Shown in pieces: positions 8,367 to 17,233 of a DNA stretch of 64,000 bases. Below the pieces are notes generated by a model that worked only from the letters and a program-made list of their open reading frames with translations, was not told where the DNA came from and did not search any database. Numbering within the stretch: position 1 is the stretch's first letter; each line of letters starts with the position of its first letter. The translations under genes and the position numbers were made by a program. Source of the stretch: Puia sp. (GTDB taxonomy: Bacteria; Bacteroidota; Bacteroidia; Chitinophagales; Chitinophagaceae); assembly GCA_031292515.1 (NCBI GenBank), contig JARLGZ010000066.1, positions 21,506 through 85,505 of the forward strand, given 5' to 3'.

Positions 8367-9719
8367 TCAGGGAGCCAGAGAGAGGCCTGCACCCGTTCCG
8401 GTCGAGCCGCCACAATTCCCGTGACTGGCCCCCACGCTACTCCGGCTATTTGTATTGGCAAAGGCTCCCGGAACTTTTTGCGCCTGCAGGCTTTGTATAT
8501 AGAGAAAGAGTCCATTGGGGGTTTCTATGGGACCTAAAGTGGGATCGGTAAGCTCCGGAGGGAAAAAATCCGATACCGCCGACCCGAAAGCGCTATAAGC
8601 AAAATCACTGCTATTGGCATTCCAGGAGTTGAAATAGATGCCACTGTACATCGTTATATCGTCGGCGGCAAACTGAAATTGTTGCGCCGTTACCGAAACG
8701 GAATAGCTCGCATTGTAGGCGGACCCTCCCATATCCAGTATGGCGCCGGGTACCGGTGGGCTGCCGGCTCCATAAGCGACCGCCGGTGCGAAGCCAAAAT
8801 ATTGCGTGAACGTTTGCCCGCCGGAAGACTTTGTCAACCCGATAAAACTTTCACCCGTCGCGCCGTTTGTACCGGTCAGCACCGATGGGTTGGTGGTGGG
8901 GATCGACGCATAAATGGAGAGGGAATAGGTGGCCCCGGTGTTTGATATGAGACCGAAACAGCCGAGGTATCCTTTCAGGTTGATGGCGGGTCTGGCGGAC
9001 AGGGCCGGATTCCCCAACATAGCGATAGAGGCGCCGCCTGATGCCGGTTCATAGAGGCCCGTACTCCCTCCCTCATCAATCATTTCACCCAATTCCATAT
9101 AGTAGATCACCTCGTCGCCCGCCAGGGGCGCTTCGATGAGAATATCGGGCAATGTTTCCCCCGTCCCATCGAAATCACTGTCAATGGATTTATTACTCTC
9201 TGCCGCCGCTGCCGACTTGTCAGGGTGCAGCGCCAGGATATAACCGTTTGCTACCGGAGATGTATAGGCTACCCTTCCATTCAACCAGGTTTTCGTCACC
9301 AACCCATTGAAACTGGCTGCCGAACTAGAACCTGCCATTGCCGCGGTGGTGTCCCAGCGGATGAAAAAGCAGGCGGCCTTTAGCGGTACTCCTCCCGGCG
9401 TCGTCTCTACCAGCACAAAGCGCCTGGAGACCGGATCACCCAGGTTGGGGAATCGCAGAAAGAGGTTCCCGTTTGTAGCCGTATCGACGATCACCTGGGA
9501 AAACGCCAGGCTATCATAAGCGCCCGGTGAAAGGCTGTCCTTGAGAAATAGGTTCACCCTGGTCAATGCAATTGCTTTGACCGTACTTTGATCGGCGGAT
9601 GCCCCCGAACGCGGCTTTCCGTCTTTCGTACAGGATAGCAGGGCTATATTTAAAAAGGCCGTCGTCAGCAGGAGAATGCCGATCGATAGGAAAGTCAAAA
9701 ACTTACGAAATGGTCTCAT
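8367..9719 (-). CDS. Array lipoprotein, nearly identical in part to its upstream neighbour
   Basis: About 450 aa from the ATG at 9719 (MRPFRKFLTFL); an upstream ATG at 9758 would add a poor leader. Lipobox ALLSCTK, the N-terminal domain, the DSDFDGTGE loop and the C-terminal domain are present. The predicted catalytic positions read TGESFIGL (Glu for His) and NANSSDFAYS (Ser for Cys). Roughly 8950-9560 matches 10370-10980 of the next gene with about 95% identity by eye, while the signal peptides and C-terminal halves differ, which points to gene conversion or recent partial duplication. Tail SHGNCGG...GLSLAP. Confidence 0.8.
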   Translation of the reverse strand: MRPFRKFLTFLSIGILLLTTAFLNIALLSCTKDGKPRSGASADQSTVKAIALTRVNLFLKDSLSPGAYDSLAFSQVIVDTATNGNLFLRFPNLGDPVSRRFVLVETTPGGVPLKAACFFIRWDTTAAMAGSSSAASFNGLVTKTWLNGRVAYTSPVANGYILALHPDKSAAAAESNKSIDSDFDGTGETLPDILIEAPLAGDEVIYYMELGEMIDEGGSTGLYEPASGGASIAMLGNPALSARPAINLKGYLGCFGLISNTGATYSLSIYASIPTTNPSVLTGTNGATGESFIGLTKSSGGQTFTQYFGFAPAVAYGAGSPPVPGAILDMGGSAYNASYSVSVTAQQFQFAADDITMYSGIYFNSWNANSSDFAYSAFGSAVSDFFPPELTDPTLGPIETPNGLFLYIQSLQAQKVPGAFANTNSRSSVGASHGNCGGSTGTGAGLSLAP

Positions 9720-9781
9720 ATCTTTTACATTTAACATGAATGAATTACTCGGTCTCAAAAGCTCCTCTGCGCCGGCCGGGA

Positions 9782-11146
9782 TCAGGGCGCAGTCGTCAGT
9801 CCCACAGCTCCTCCGGTGGATCCCCCGCAGTTTCCATGACTTGCCCCTACACTGGACTGGGAAGTCGCGTTGGCATATGCCCCCGTCGCTCCCGTGGCTG
9901 CTTTTTGTTCAATAGCCAGAAAGATTCCGTTTGGCGTCAGGGCGGTACCTGCCCCTGGGACGAGATAAGCACCCAGCCCGGTTGCATCCACGTCGTTGAA
10001 ACTGTCAAATGCGAAATCGCTACTATTGGACAAACTCTGTTGATAAGGTCCGGTAGAAGATGTTCCGAGATAACTTATCAGATCGTTAAACTGGGCTTGG
10101 CTGATCTGTATAGTATAGCTCGCGTTATAGGCCGCCCCGCTCATATCTACCATCTTCGAGGCTATCGCCTGTCCATTGGAGGCGCAGGCGTCGCAGACGG
10201 GGAAAAATCCGAAATATTGGTTTGTTTGCTGGGATCCCGACGTCATTGAGAGTCCGATAAACGCCTGGCCGGGAACACCGGCGCCATTTGTCAATACAGT
10301 AGGGTTACTGGTCGGGATAGAGGCATAAATGGTTACCGAATAACGTGCACCGGAGGTCGGCAACAGACCGAAACAGCCGAGGTATCCTTTCAGGTTGATG
10401 GCGGGTCTTGCGGACAGGGCCGGATTCCCCAACATAGCGATAGAGGCGCCGCCTGATGCCGGTTCATAGAGGCCCGTACCCCCTCCTTCTTCAATCATTT
10501 CACCCAATTCCAAATAGTAGATCACTTCGTCGCCCGCCAGGGGCGCTTCGATGAGAATATCGGGCAATGTTTCCCCCGTCCCATCGAAATCGCTGTCAGT
10601 GGATTTATTACTCTCCGCGGCCGCCACCGATTTGTCAGGGTGTAACGCCAGGATATAACAGTTTGCTACCGGAGATGTGTAGGCTACACTTCCATTCAAC
10701 CAGGTTTTTGACACAAACCCATTGAACATCGGCATCGACGGGGAGCTTGTCGTGGCAGCGGCCGTGTCCCGGTGGATGAGAAAGCAGGCGGCTTTTAACG
10801 GTATCCCTCCTGTGGTCGTCTCCACCAGCACGAAGCGCCTGGAGACCGGATCACCCAGGCTGGGGAATCGCAGAAAGAGATTCCCGTTTGTAGCCGTATC
10901 GACGATCACCTGGGAAAACTCCAGGCTATCATAGGCGCCGGGAGAAAGGCTGTCCTTGAGAAAGGGGTTCACCGCGCCCAGTGCCTTTGTCTTATTTATA
11001 CCGCCGTTGGCGGATTCCGCAGAGAAAGTCTTCCCTTGTTTGTTGCAGGATACTAACGCCGCGACGATCAGGAAAACTACCGGAAAAAAAATAGCAAAAT
11101 TGACAACGGATGAGATCGAATGAAAGAATCTATTGAAGGGTGTCAT
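9782..11146 (-). CDS. Array lipoprotein, partner in the near-identical segment
   Basis: 454 aa starting MTPFNRFFHS, with lipobox ALVSCNK. It carries the shared N-terminal domain, a TDSDFDGTGE loop, INLKGYLGCFG and the C-terminal domain with PGQAFIGL (Gln for His) and LSNSSDFAFDSF (Ser for Cys). Its first half is almost the same as that of the 8367-9719 gene at DNA level, including synonymous sites, whereas the region after TSGARYSVTIYASIP diverges. A PVCDAC cysteine pair follows the GFF motif. The tail is SHGNCGG...GLTTAP. The substrate or binding partner is unknown. Confidence 0.8.
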   Translation of the reverse strand: MTPFNRFFHSISSVVNFAIFFPVVFLIVAALVSCNKQGKTFSAESANGGINKTKALGAVNPFLKDSLSPGAYDSLEFSQVIVDTATNGNLFLRFPSLGDPVSRRFVLVETTTGGIPLKAACFLIHRDTAAATTSSPSMPMFNGFVSKTWLNGSVAYTSPVANCYILALHPDKSVAAAESNKSTDSDFDGTGETLPDILIEAPLAGDEVIYYLELGEMIEEGGGTGLYEPASGGASIAMLGNPALSARPAINLKGYLGCFGLLPTSGARYSVTIYASIPTSNPTVLTNGAGVPGQAFIGLSMTSGSQQTNQYFGFFPVCDACASNGQAIASKMVDMSGAAYNASYTIQISQAQFNDLISYLGTSSTGPYQQSLSNSSDFAFDSFNDVDATGLGAYLVPGAGTALTPNGIFLAIEQKAATGATGAYANATSQSSVGASHGNCGGSTGGAVGLTTAP

Positions 11147-11214
11147 ATTATTTTTCTTTTAGCAGAAATGGAGTGATTATTTTAAAAGCGAGTCTTATTC
11201 AACACAGCGTTACC

Positions 11215-12591
11215 CTAGGGCGCTGGCGTCAACCCTGGGTACCCGGCAACTGTTCCTCCGCAGTTACCGTGGCTGGAGCCGACGACGGATTGTACATTCG
11301 CATTGGTCGTCGCTCCCGGAGCTTTTGATGTGGCTGCATTCTGTATCTCGAAAAAGACGGCATTCGGGGTGCCGGCATATTGGCTGGGTGAATTGACGGG
11401 TAGCGAAGGCATTGTCAAGTATCCCGGATCAACGCTATTAATGGCGTTAACGGCAAAAGTGCTGCCTGTCGACATGCCCGCCGCATAAGGAGTTCCCACA
11501 CTGATCTGGATTTGAAAAAGCAGGGTAGCAAACTGGCCCGCGTTTAGACTCAGGGTATAACTGGCATTGTACGCGCTGCCTCCCATGTCCACTATTTTAG
11601 ACGGTGTGGACGGCAAGCCGGCATCGCAGGGGCAGTCCGGAAAGAAACCGATGTATTGAGTGGTAGTCCTATTCCCTGCTGTCTTGGACAATCCCAGGAA
11701 AGTTTGACCGGTGCCTCCGGAAGCATTTGATAGGACGAGGGGGTTGCTGGTCGGAATCGAGGCATAAATCGTCACCGAATAGGTAGCCCCTGTGTTCGGT
11801 AAGAGACTGAAGCAACCCAGGTAGCCGGCGACATTGATAGCAGGTTGTTCGTTTTGAAAGCTGGATGGAAAGACCCCGAGGGATGATCCCGAACCGTTTG
11901 CGGATACATAGGTATTCACGGCCCCCTCTCCGCTATCGAATATTTCCTCCAGATCCAGGAAATAGGCGTCTCCTTCTTCACCCGTAGGAGCGGTGATGAC
12001 GATCTCCGCCAGTTCCTCGCCGGTACCATCGAAATCGCTATCGGTGTTTTTTTGCGCCAATGCCTCGGTAGAAATACTTCTGGAGGCATTCAGTACCGTG
12101 ATTAAACCATTGACCACTGGAGACGAGTAGACAGTATCTCCCCCCAGAGTCGACCGGGTGATGCTGCCATTAAAGCCCATTACCCTGTTTGTCGAATCCG
12201 AAGTCTGCAGGTTTATCCCGGGTGTGATCCGAAGCCACGCTGCTTTCAAAGGAACCAGCCCTGGTGTAGTTTCTATGGCGATAAATTGCCTCGAAACAGG
12301 CACGCCGAGGCTTGGGACCCGAAAGAAAAGATTGCCCGTACTGGCTGTATCTAAGATTATCCTGGAAAACTCCAGGCTGTCATAGGCGCCAGGCGTGAGG
12401 CTGTCCTTTAAAAAGGCTTGAATGGGTTTCAGGACGATCGCGGAGATTCCCGCGCCCGCGGAGCCGGAAGGTTCGTTTTGCGGCGTCTTGCTGCAGGAGA
12501 ATAGGATCGCCAGCATCGCCACGGCGATCAGGAGCAAGGCTATCCGCCAGGCTTTGATGGAATGGGTCGTTTCGGTTGAATATCTTTTCAT
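11215..12591 (-). CDS. Array lipoprotein, papain-like domain without catalytic Cys/His
   Basis: 458 aa, lipobox LFSCSK. The N-terminal domain (YDSLEFSRIILDTASTGNLF, LVPLKAAWL) and a DSDFDGTGEEL loop are present. It belongs with 14144-15520 in a sub-type that has ELAEIVITAP where the others have TLPDILIEAP. Predicted catalytic positions read TGQTFLGL and STGSTFAVNA, so both residues are lost (Gln and Gly). A PDCPCD cysteine pair follows. The tail is SHGNCGG...GLTPAP. Confidence 0.8.
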   Translation of the reverse strand: MKRYSTETTHSIKAWRIALLLIAVAMLAILFSCSKTPQNEPSGSAGAGISAIVLKPIQAFLKDSLTPGAYDSLEFSRIILDTASTGNLFFRVPSLGVPVSRQFIAIETTPGLVPLKAAWLRITPGINLQTSDSTNRVMGFNGSITRSTLGGDTVYSSPVVNGLITVLNASRSISTEALAQKNTDSDFDGTGEELAEIVITAPTGEEGDAYFLDLEEIFDSGEGAVNTYVSANGSGSSLGVFPSSFQNEQPAINVAGYLGCFSLLPNTGATYSVTIYASIPTSNPLVLSNASGGTGQTFLGLSKTAGNRTTTQYIGFFPDCPCDAGLPSTPSKIVDMGGSAYNASYTLSLNAGQFATLLFQIQISVGTPYAAGMSTGSTFAVNAINSVDPGYLTMPSLPVNSPSQYAGTPNAVFFEIQNAATSKAPGATTNANVQSVVGSSHGNCGGTVAGYPGLTPAP

Positions 12592-12688
12592 GTCGTTGTA
12601 ATTGGAATGTTTTTAAAAATGAATGCTGCTTTAAAATCTTCCTGCCTCACCGAGACAGGAAGACTCTATCAAACCTCGCGGCTGGATT

Positions 12689-14074
12689 TTAAGGCGTCAG
12701 CCCTGATTGTGTTCCTACGCTTATCGTTCCTCCACAGTTCCCATAGCTTTGGCCCGCGGCGCTCTGTACCGGGGAGGCGGTCGCCCCATCTACGCCGTCC
12801 CATACCAGTTTCGCGATCGCGATATACACTCCGTTGGGAGTAATGCCGGGTGGTGCGATCGGGGTAAGGCTCATATCCGGCACCTCCAGGACACCGGGCG
12901 CCACCAGGTCGAAGACGTCCAGCGCATAAGAGGCGCAGTTATAGTCGTAGAGAGAATAATCCAGATCAGCGTCACTCTCCATTCGGGTCTGGACCGCGGC
13001 AAACTGGTCGGCGGTGACGTTTACCGTATAGCTTGCGTTATAGGGATGTCCTTCGTTATCCACCAGTTTGGAGGTCGTAAAGTTGCCGGTAACGGCGCAC
13101 CAACCGCAGGACGCATAAAACCCGATGTATTGAGTGGCCGATTGTCCCCCCGCCGTTTTCGTCAATCCAAGAAAAGTGTGTCCGACGTGCAAGGTGGATG
13201 GGTTGAACATGATATTCGGGTTGCTGGAAGGAATGGCCGAATAAATGGTTACCGAATAAGTTGGATCCTTCCCAGTGAAGGCGTCCAGGCAGGCCAGGTA
13301 GGCCTTGACATTGATTCCGGGTTTCTCGGCCTGCACATCGACCGCATAGACACTTACCGAACTCGACGAACTGCTACCGCCACCGCTGAGGAGCTGATAG
13401 CTCCCCGACCCGCCACCTCCTTCTATGAACACACCTAGGTCGGCATAGAACATCATATTTTCATCATCCTCAAAAGGAGCTTCGATCAGGATATCGGGTA
13501 GTGTTTCCCCCGTGCCGTCGAAATCACTGTCATTCGACTTATCGGCCGCATCGGTGGAAACTGTTTTTGCCGGGTGGAGGACGGTGGCAAAACCGCTTAC
13601 GACCGGGGAGGTATAGGCCACGCTACCCTTCAACCAGGTCTTCACGATGGTTCCGTTGAAGCTCCCTGAACTGCGGGTGGACGCCGTGTCCTGGCCGGTC
13701 TGGATGATGCGGATACCGACCGCTTTCAAGGGAATAAAACCCGGCGAAGTCTCTACAAGGAGGAATCGTTTGGAAATCGGATCGCCCAGGCTGGGAAAAC
13801 GCAGGTAGAGATTCCCGCTGGCAGCGGTATCGAGCACCCCCTGGGAGAACTGGAGGCTGTCATAGGCAGAAGCCGGGAGACTATCCTGTAAAAAATGTTT
13901 CACGGAATCCAACTGGCTGGCCTGAATTCCCGGGTAGGATGGACGGGCTACCGCATTCTGCGGTGACTTGTTACACGAAATGGCTGCCGTCAGCAGCATG
14001 ATACTCACGAATACGGCGCCCCGTAGGCGAAAACCCCTATGCCTTTTGGGGGTGGATGTTAAAAACTGTCTCAT
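12689..14074 (-). CDS. Array lipoprotein with intact Cys-His pair, putative permuted papain-fold enzyme
   Basis: 461 aa. Lipobox AISCNK at about residue 34, N-terminal domain 60-120, EF-hand-like loop D182-x-D184-x-D186-G-x-x-E190, a Ser/Gly linker (225-242) and a C-terminal domain. In that domain GH299TFLGL comes before YN379-C380-ASYALDVF and then a PNG(V)Y motif. A His placed before an Asn-Cys motif is the order seen in circularly permuted papain-like families (LRAT, NlpC/P60-like, YiiX), so hydrolase or acyltransferase activity is plausible. Among the seven full-length copies only this one has both residues. Function is inferred from motifs alone. Confidence 0.75.
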   Translation of the reverse strand: MRQFLTSTPKRHRGFRLRGAVFVSIMLLTAAISCNKSPQNAVARPSYPGIQASQLDSVKHFLQDSLPASAYDSLQFSQGVLDTAASGNLYLRFPSLGDPISKRFLLVETSPGFIPLKAVGIRIIQTGQDTASTRSSGSFNGTIVKTWLKGSVAYTSPVVSGFATVLHPAKTVSTDAADKSNDSDFDGTGETLPDILIEAPFEDDENMMFYADLGVFIEGGGGSGSYQLLSGGGSSSSSSVSVYAVDVQAEKPGINVKAYLACLDAFTGKDPTYSVTIYSAIPSSNPNIMFNPSTLHVGHTFLGLTKTAGGQSATQYIGFYASCGWCAVTGNFTTSKLVDNEGHPYNASYTVNVTADQFAAVQTRMESDADLDYSLYDYNCASYALDVFDLVAPGVLEVPDMSLTPIAPPGITPNGVYIAIAKLVWDGVDGATASPVQSAAGQSYGNCGGTISVGTQSGLTP

Positions 14075-14143
14075 GTCTTTTTTTTAAAATGGTTGAAAAA
14101 TTTATGGGGAAGGCAGATCCCGGTGCTGATAGTCCGTAGAACA

Positions 14144-15520
14144 TTATTCGGATAGCCCATTTCCGTATTCAGGAGGGGTGCAAGGGCCGTGGCTTTGGCC
14201 TGCCAGCATTTGCGCATTTTGATCCGTATAAATGCTGGTGTTGGCGTTCCCGCTCATTCCCTTGATGGAAGAATAAATGCCGTTCGGCGTTGCTTCGTCT
14301 TCTCCCGGGAGATTCGGGGTAAGCCCCGTGGCCGGCACTCCACTCGAAGTAAAGAGGCCGTACGCCAGGAGAGACTGGTTAAAATCGCTGGCTGTGTAGT
14401 TGTAGCCGCTATAGGAGTTGAGGGCGCCTTGTAAGGCGGTAAAGACGCCTGGACTTATCGTGACCGTAAGTCTTGCATTGTAGGGGGCGCCACTCATGTC
14501 TACCACTTTGGTCGTCGTTTGCTGGTTGTTTTCCGCACAACTCGCGCAAACCGGTTCAAACCCAAAATACTGGGTGACGGTTTCCCCATACTCTGTTTTT
14601 GATAAACTGAAAAACGTCTCGCCTGTATTCCCATACGGGTCGGTCAATAGGTTGGGGTCACTGGTCGGGATGGATGCAAAAATGCTTATCGCGTAGGTGG
14701 CGTTCAACTCATCAATCAGGTTGAAGCAGGCGAAGTAATTTTTTAACGTAATAGCAGGTAAATCCACCGCACCATTGGAAGGGTTGACCAACAAAGAAGT
14801 GCCCGAACCGTTCGCGGGTGCATAGGTCGTTAGCGACGCGACGCCACCTGTTCCGAGCAGATCCGCTAGATCGATATAAGTGACTTCATCGTCAAAGACA
14901 TTGGGAGCCGTAATAATGACCTCGGTGAGTTCTTCTCCCGTTCCGTCAAAATCACTGTCTGTGGATTTACCCGAAACGGCATCCGCTGAAACGGTCCTGG
15001 ACTTAGCCAACACCGAGACCACCCCGTTGACCACCGGTGAGGAATAGGCGGTCGATCCATTCAAGGCCAGGCGAGTGACTGTGCCATTAAATCCGCTGAT
15101 CGTTCGCGTAGCATTTCCCCCGGATTGAACCGATGCAGTCTGCGCCTGCTCTATCAGGAATTTGGCGGCCTGTAAAGGCAGTATTCCCGGCGTTGTCAGC
15201 ACCAGTACAAACCGATGCGCCACCGGGTCTCCGATGCTGGGAATTCGCAGGAATAAGCCGCCTGTGCTGGCGGAATCAACGATCAGGTTTGAAAAATCCA
15301 GGCTGTCATAAGCCGGTTCGGATAAACTGTCCCTCAGATAGTGTTTCACGGAATCAAGCCGGTTGCCTTGTAAAGTTGGGTACGAGGGACGGGCCGTCGC
15401 ATTGGGCTGCGACTTGTTACACGAGATGGCTGCCGTCAGCAGCATGAGACTGAAAAAAAAGAACGCTGTCCAACCGAAGAACTTGCTTGTCCTCCAGCTT
15501 TTCTTTGAGAGATGTTTCAT
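14144..15520 (-). CDS. First lipoprotein of the array, catalytic residues absent
   Basis: About 458 aa from the ATG at 15520 (MKHLSKKSWRT); a frame extension to 15580 has an unlikely leader. Lipobox AISCNK. The N-terminal domain and the DSDFDGTGEEL loop are present, with the ELTEVIITAP sub-type shared with 11215-12591. Predicted catalytic positions read TGETFFSL (Glu for His) and NYTASDFNQS (no Cys). A PVCASC pair follows. The tail deviates: SHGPCTPP...GLSE. It is the promoter-proximal gene of the array, so the promoter is expected near 15521-15640. Confidence 0.8.
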   Translation of the reverse strand: MKHLSKKSWRTSKFFGWTAFFFFSLMLLTAAISCNKSQPNATARPSYPTLQGNRLDSVKHYLRDSLSEPAYDSLDFSNLIVDSASTGGLFLRIPSIGDPVAHRFVLVLTTPGILPLQAAKFLIEQAQTASVQSGGNATRTISGFNGTVTRLALNGSTAYSSPVVNGVVSVLAKSRTVSADAVSGKSTDSDFDGTGEELTEVIITAPNVFDDEVTYIDLADLLGTGGVASLTTYAPANGSGTSLLVNPSNGAVDLPAITLKNYFACFNLIDELNATYAISIFASIPTSDPNLLTDPYGNTGETFFSLSKTEYGETVTQYFGFEPVCASCAENNQQTTTKVVDMSGAPYNARLTVTISPGVFTALQGALNSYSGYNYTASDFNQSLLAYGLFTSSGVPATGLTPNLPGEDEATPNGIYSSIKGMSGNANTSIYTDQNAQMLAGQSHGPCTPPEYGNGLSE

Positions 15521-15642
15521 GTTGTTGTATTTTTTAAAATGAAAAAGAAAATGGTTCCCCGGCCCACACCAGGCGGGCATTTTTTGGGGTTTTCGAATTT
15601 TCAGGATGCAACAGCCGTATCAAACGGCTTCGATTTAAGTGT

Positions 15643-15939
15643 TCAGGCGCCGATCACCTTGTTTAACTCCACCCGCATCTCGTTGTCGAGCAGATAGGCA
15701 TGGAGCAACTTGTACAAGTCAAATTTTCCTTCGACAACGGCAGAGGTCAGGTTGAACAGATCGACCAGGACATCTGCAGCCCGTTTTATTTGTAAGAAGG
15801 TGAACTCCTCGGGCCTGTAGCCTCGCACATACCTTTTCCGGGCTTGAAAAACCGGTTTGTCATCCAGGTCCTTGTAGGCAGAAAATTGGCTCAGAAAATA
15901 CACCAGCAGTACATGGCGGTCAATTACCTCGTATCCCAT
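15643..15939 (-). CDS. Small helical protein (98 aa)
   Basis: The protein is all-helical by appearance with no signal peptide: MGYEVIDRHVLLVYFLSQFS, a basic middle (FQARKRYVRGYRPEEF) and an amphipathic C-terminal half (AADVLVDLFNLTSAV). It lies just upstream of the lipoprotein array on the same strand and downstream of the ICE accessory genes. I do not recognise a family. Confidence 0.6.
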   Translation of the reverse strand: MGYEVIDRHVLLVYFLSQFSAYKDLDDKPVFQARKRYVRGYRPEEFTFLQIKRAADVLVDLFNLTSAVVEGKFDLYKLLHAYLLDNEMRVELNKVIGA

Positions 15940-15960
15940 AACCTTTGTTTATGTCATTGT

Positions 15961-16224
15961 TTATCCTAAGAGATCTGTGACCCGGCTGAGCCGCCCTCTA
16001 ATGGATCCCTGCGATCGACGTTGAAGCACCCAGCAACGATCCCGGCTATCGGTGTCGAAACATCCTGCACCGATGGCACAAATGCCGCTCTCAAAACTTT
16101 GGCGGCCTGGTTTTGGCCGGTATTCCTTCTTCCAAAAAAACCGGCGCGTACTTCTTCTCCGCCCGATAAACACTTTTCGGAAGCAATCCCACATGGGAAG
16201 ACGTTTCACAAGCCTATAATTCAT
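15961..16224 (-). CDS. Doubtful basic ORF (87 aa)
   Basis: The frame starts with ATG 3 bp after the stop of the winged-helix gene at 16228 and stays open for 87 codons, so position and strand fit an operon. Its composition is unusual (many Arg, Trp and Cys: RRRSTRRFFWKKEYRPKPGR) and a plus-strand frame of similar length overlaps it. It could be a small basic protein or non-coding. Confidence 0.3.
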   Translation of the reverse strand: MNYRLVKRLPMWDCFRKVFIGRRRSTRRFFWKKEYRPKPGRQSFESGICAIGAGCFDTDSRDRCWVLQRRSQGSIRGRLSRVTDLLG

Positions 16225-16227
16225 AAC

Positions 16228-16533
16228 CTACTCTTTTAAGATGAAAACCTGGCTGGGTTTTGCCGGGTTATTGGATGGCTCATACCGGATATACCCGAAC
16301 TCATGCAACTGTTTCATACAACGATAGAAATGCTGCGGTCCCGAAATCTTTGCCAGGGGCATCAACAGTTTTGCGCTAACCGTCAGCGGGTTGCTATACC
16401 CCTCTGCTCTCCACCGGTAGAGGATAGCCATGAAAATGCTGATATGCAGCGGACCAATCCTGGCATCGGTCTTCACCTTCTCCATGAATAAGGTTAATTC
16501 GTTGTTGCTTTCCATCGTTGTTGTTTTATCCAT
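16228..16533 (-). CDS. Winged-helix DNA-binding protein (101 aa)
   Basis: A short N-terminal tail is followed by a winged-helix-like fold: ARIGPLHISIFMAILYRW (helix 1), NPLTVSAKLLMPLAKISGPQ (helices 2-3) and LHEFGYIRYEPS.NPAKPSQV (wing). This is typical of small regulators on Bacteroidota conjugative elements. It may regulate the tra or accessory operon; the target is unknown. An internal ATG at 16515 (MESNNEL) is an alternative start. Confidence 0.65.
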   Translation of the reverse strand: MDKTTTMESNNELTLFMEKVKTDARIGPLHISIFMAILYRWRAEGYSNPLTVSAKLLMPLAKISGPQHFYRCMKQLHEFGYIRYEPSNNPAKPSQVFILKE

Positions 16534-16536
16534 CTG

Positions 16537-17193
16537 TCAATGGTCGATTCGTATCGATTCCACCGGATAATCTCCTTGCAGGACGGTGTCTTGTGTCAGC
16601 ACGCTTGTTTGCAGAGGGCTTGTCGCCCAGCATTCACCGGGCAGTCCCAGGGCATCGATGACCTCTGCGGGTATATTATCGTTCAGGATTTTTTGTCCTT
16701 CCTTCAGCAGTGGCACCACCTTCGTATGAATATCTTTCTTTAAGATCTCAATCCCTTTCTGATGATGACAGAGGATCGCGAGGGGGATCGTATATTTCAG
16801 ACGCAGGTAAGACTTATCCGGAAAACCGAAAAGGATACTGCTGCGCATATGCTTTTCCATTTTAGCCCGGAACTGCAAAAGGTCCTGCTGTGTCTGGTAT
16901 TCAAAAATGATCCCGTCAATCATCGTTTCCAGGGACATCGGAATGGTCAGCGGGGTTTTCGCCGGCCACATGGCAGGATAGGTCTTTGGCGGAAGGGTAC
17001 TGCACCAGGCATCCGCTTTCTTCATCAGTTCCCGGACAGCATCATTAAAAAAAATATAGTAATGGGGGCCGGCTTGTCCATAGTTGCCCACCTTGGCGAC
17101 CTTCACTCCGTCGATCCACAACACAGCCTCAAAGGCGGTGCTCGATCGGCTTAGTCGCTCACTGATCCTGATAGCATTTAATTTGATATTCAT
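16537..17193 (-). CDS. Unknown ICE accessory protein (218 aa)
   Basis: A soluble protein with a beta-rich start (RISERLSRSSTAFEAVLWID), an aromatic segment GPHYYIFFNDAVREL, and a helical middle (TQQDLLQFRAKMEKHMRSSI). It lies 3 bp upstream of the winged-helix gene on the same strand, so the two are likely cotranscribed. No domain is recognised. The N-terminal 'GVKVAKVGNYGQAG' suggests a binding domain, but this is weak. Confidence 0.6.
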   Translation of the reverse strand: MNIKLNAIRISERLSRSSTAFEAVLWIDGVKVAKVGNYGQAGPHYYIFFNDAVRELMKKADAWCSTLPPKTYPAMWPAKTPLTIPMSLETMIDGIIFEYQTQQDLLQFRAKMEKHMRSSILFGFPDKSYLRLKYTIPLAILCHHQKGIEILKKDIHTKVVPLLKEGQKILNDNIPAEVIDALGLPGECWATSPLQTSVLTQDTVLQGDYPVESIRIDH

Positions 17194-17233
17194 TTTAGTA
17201 GAATTTTAATTAACCATTTATTGATACTAACTT

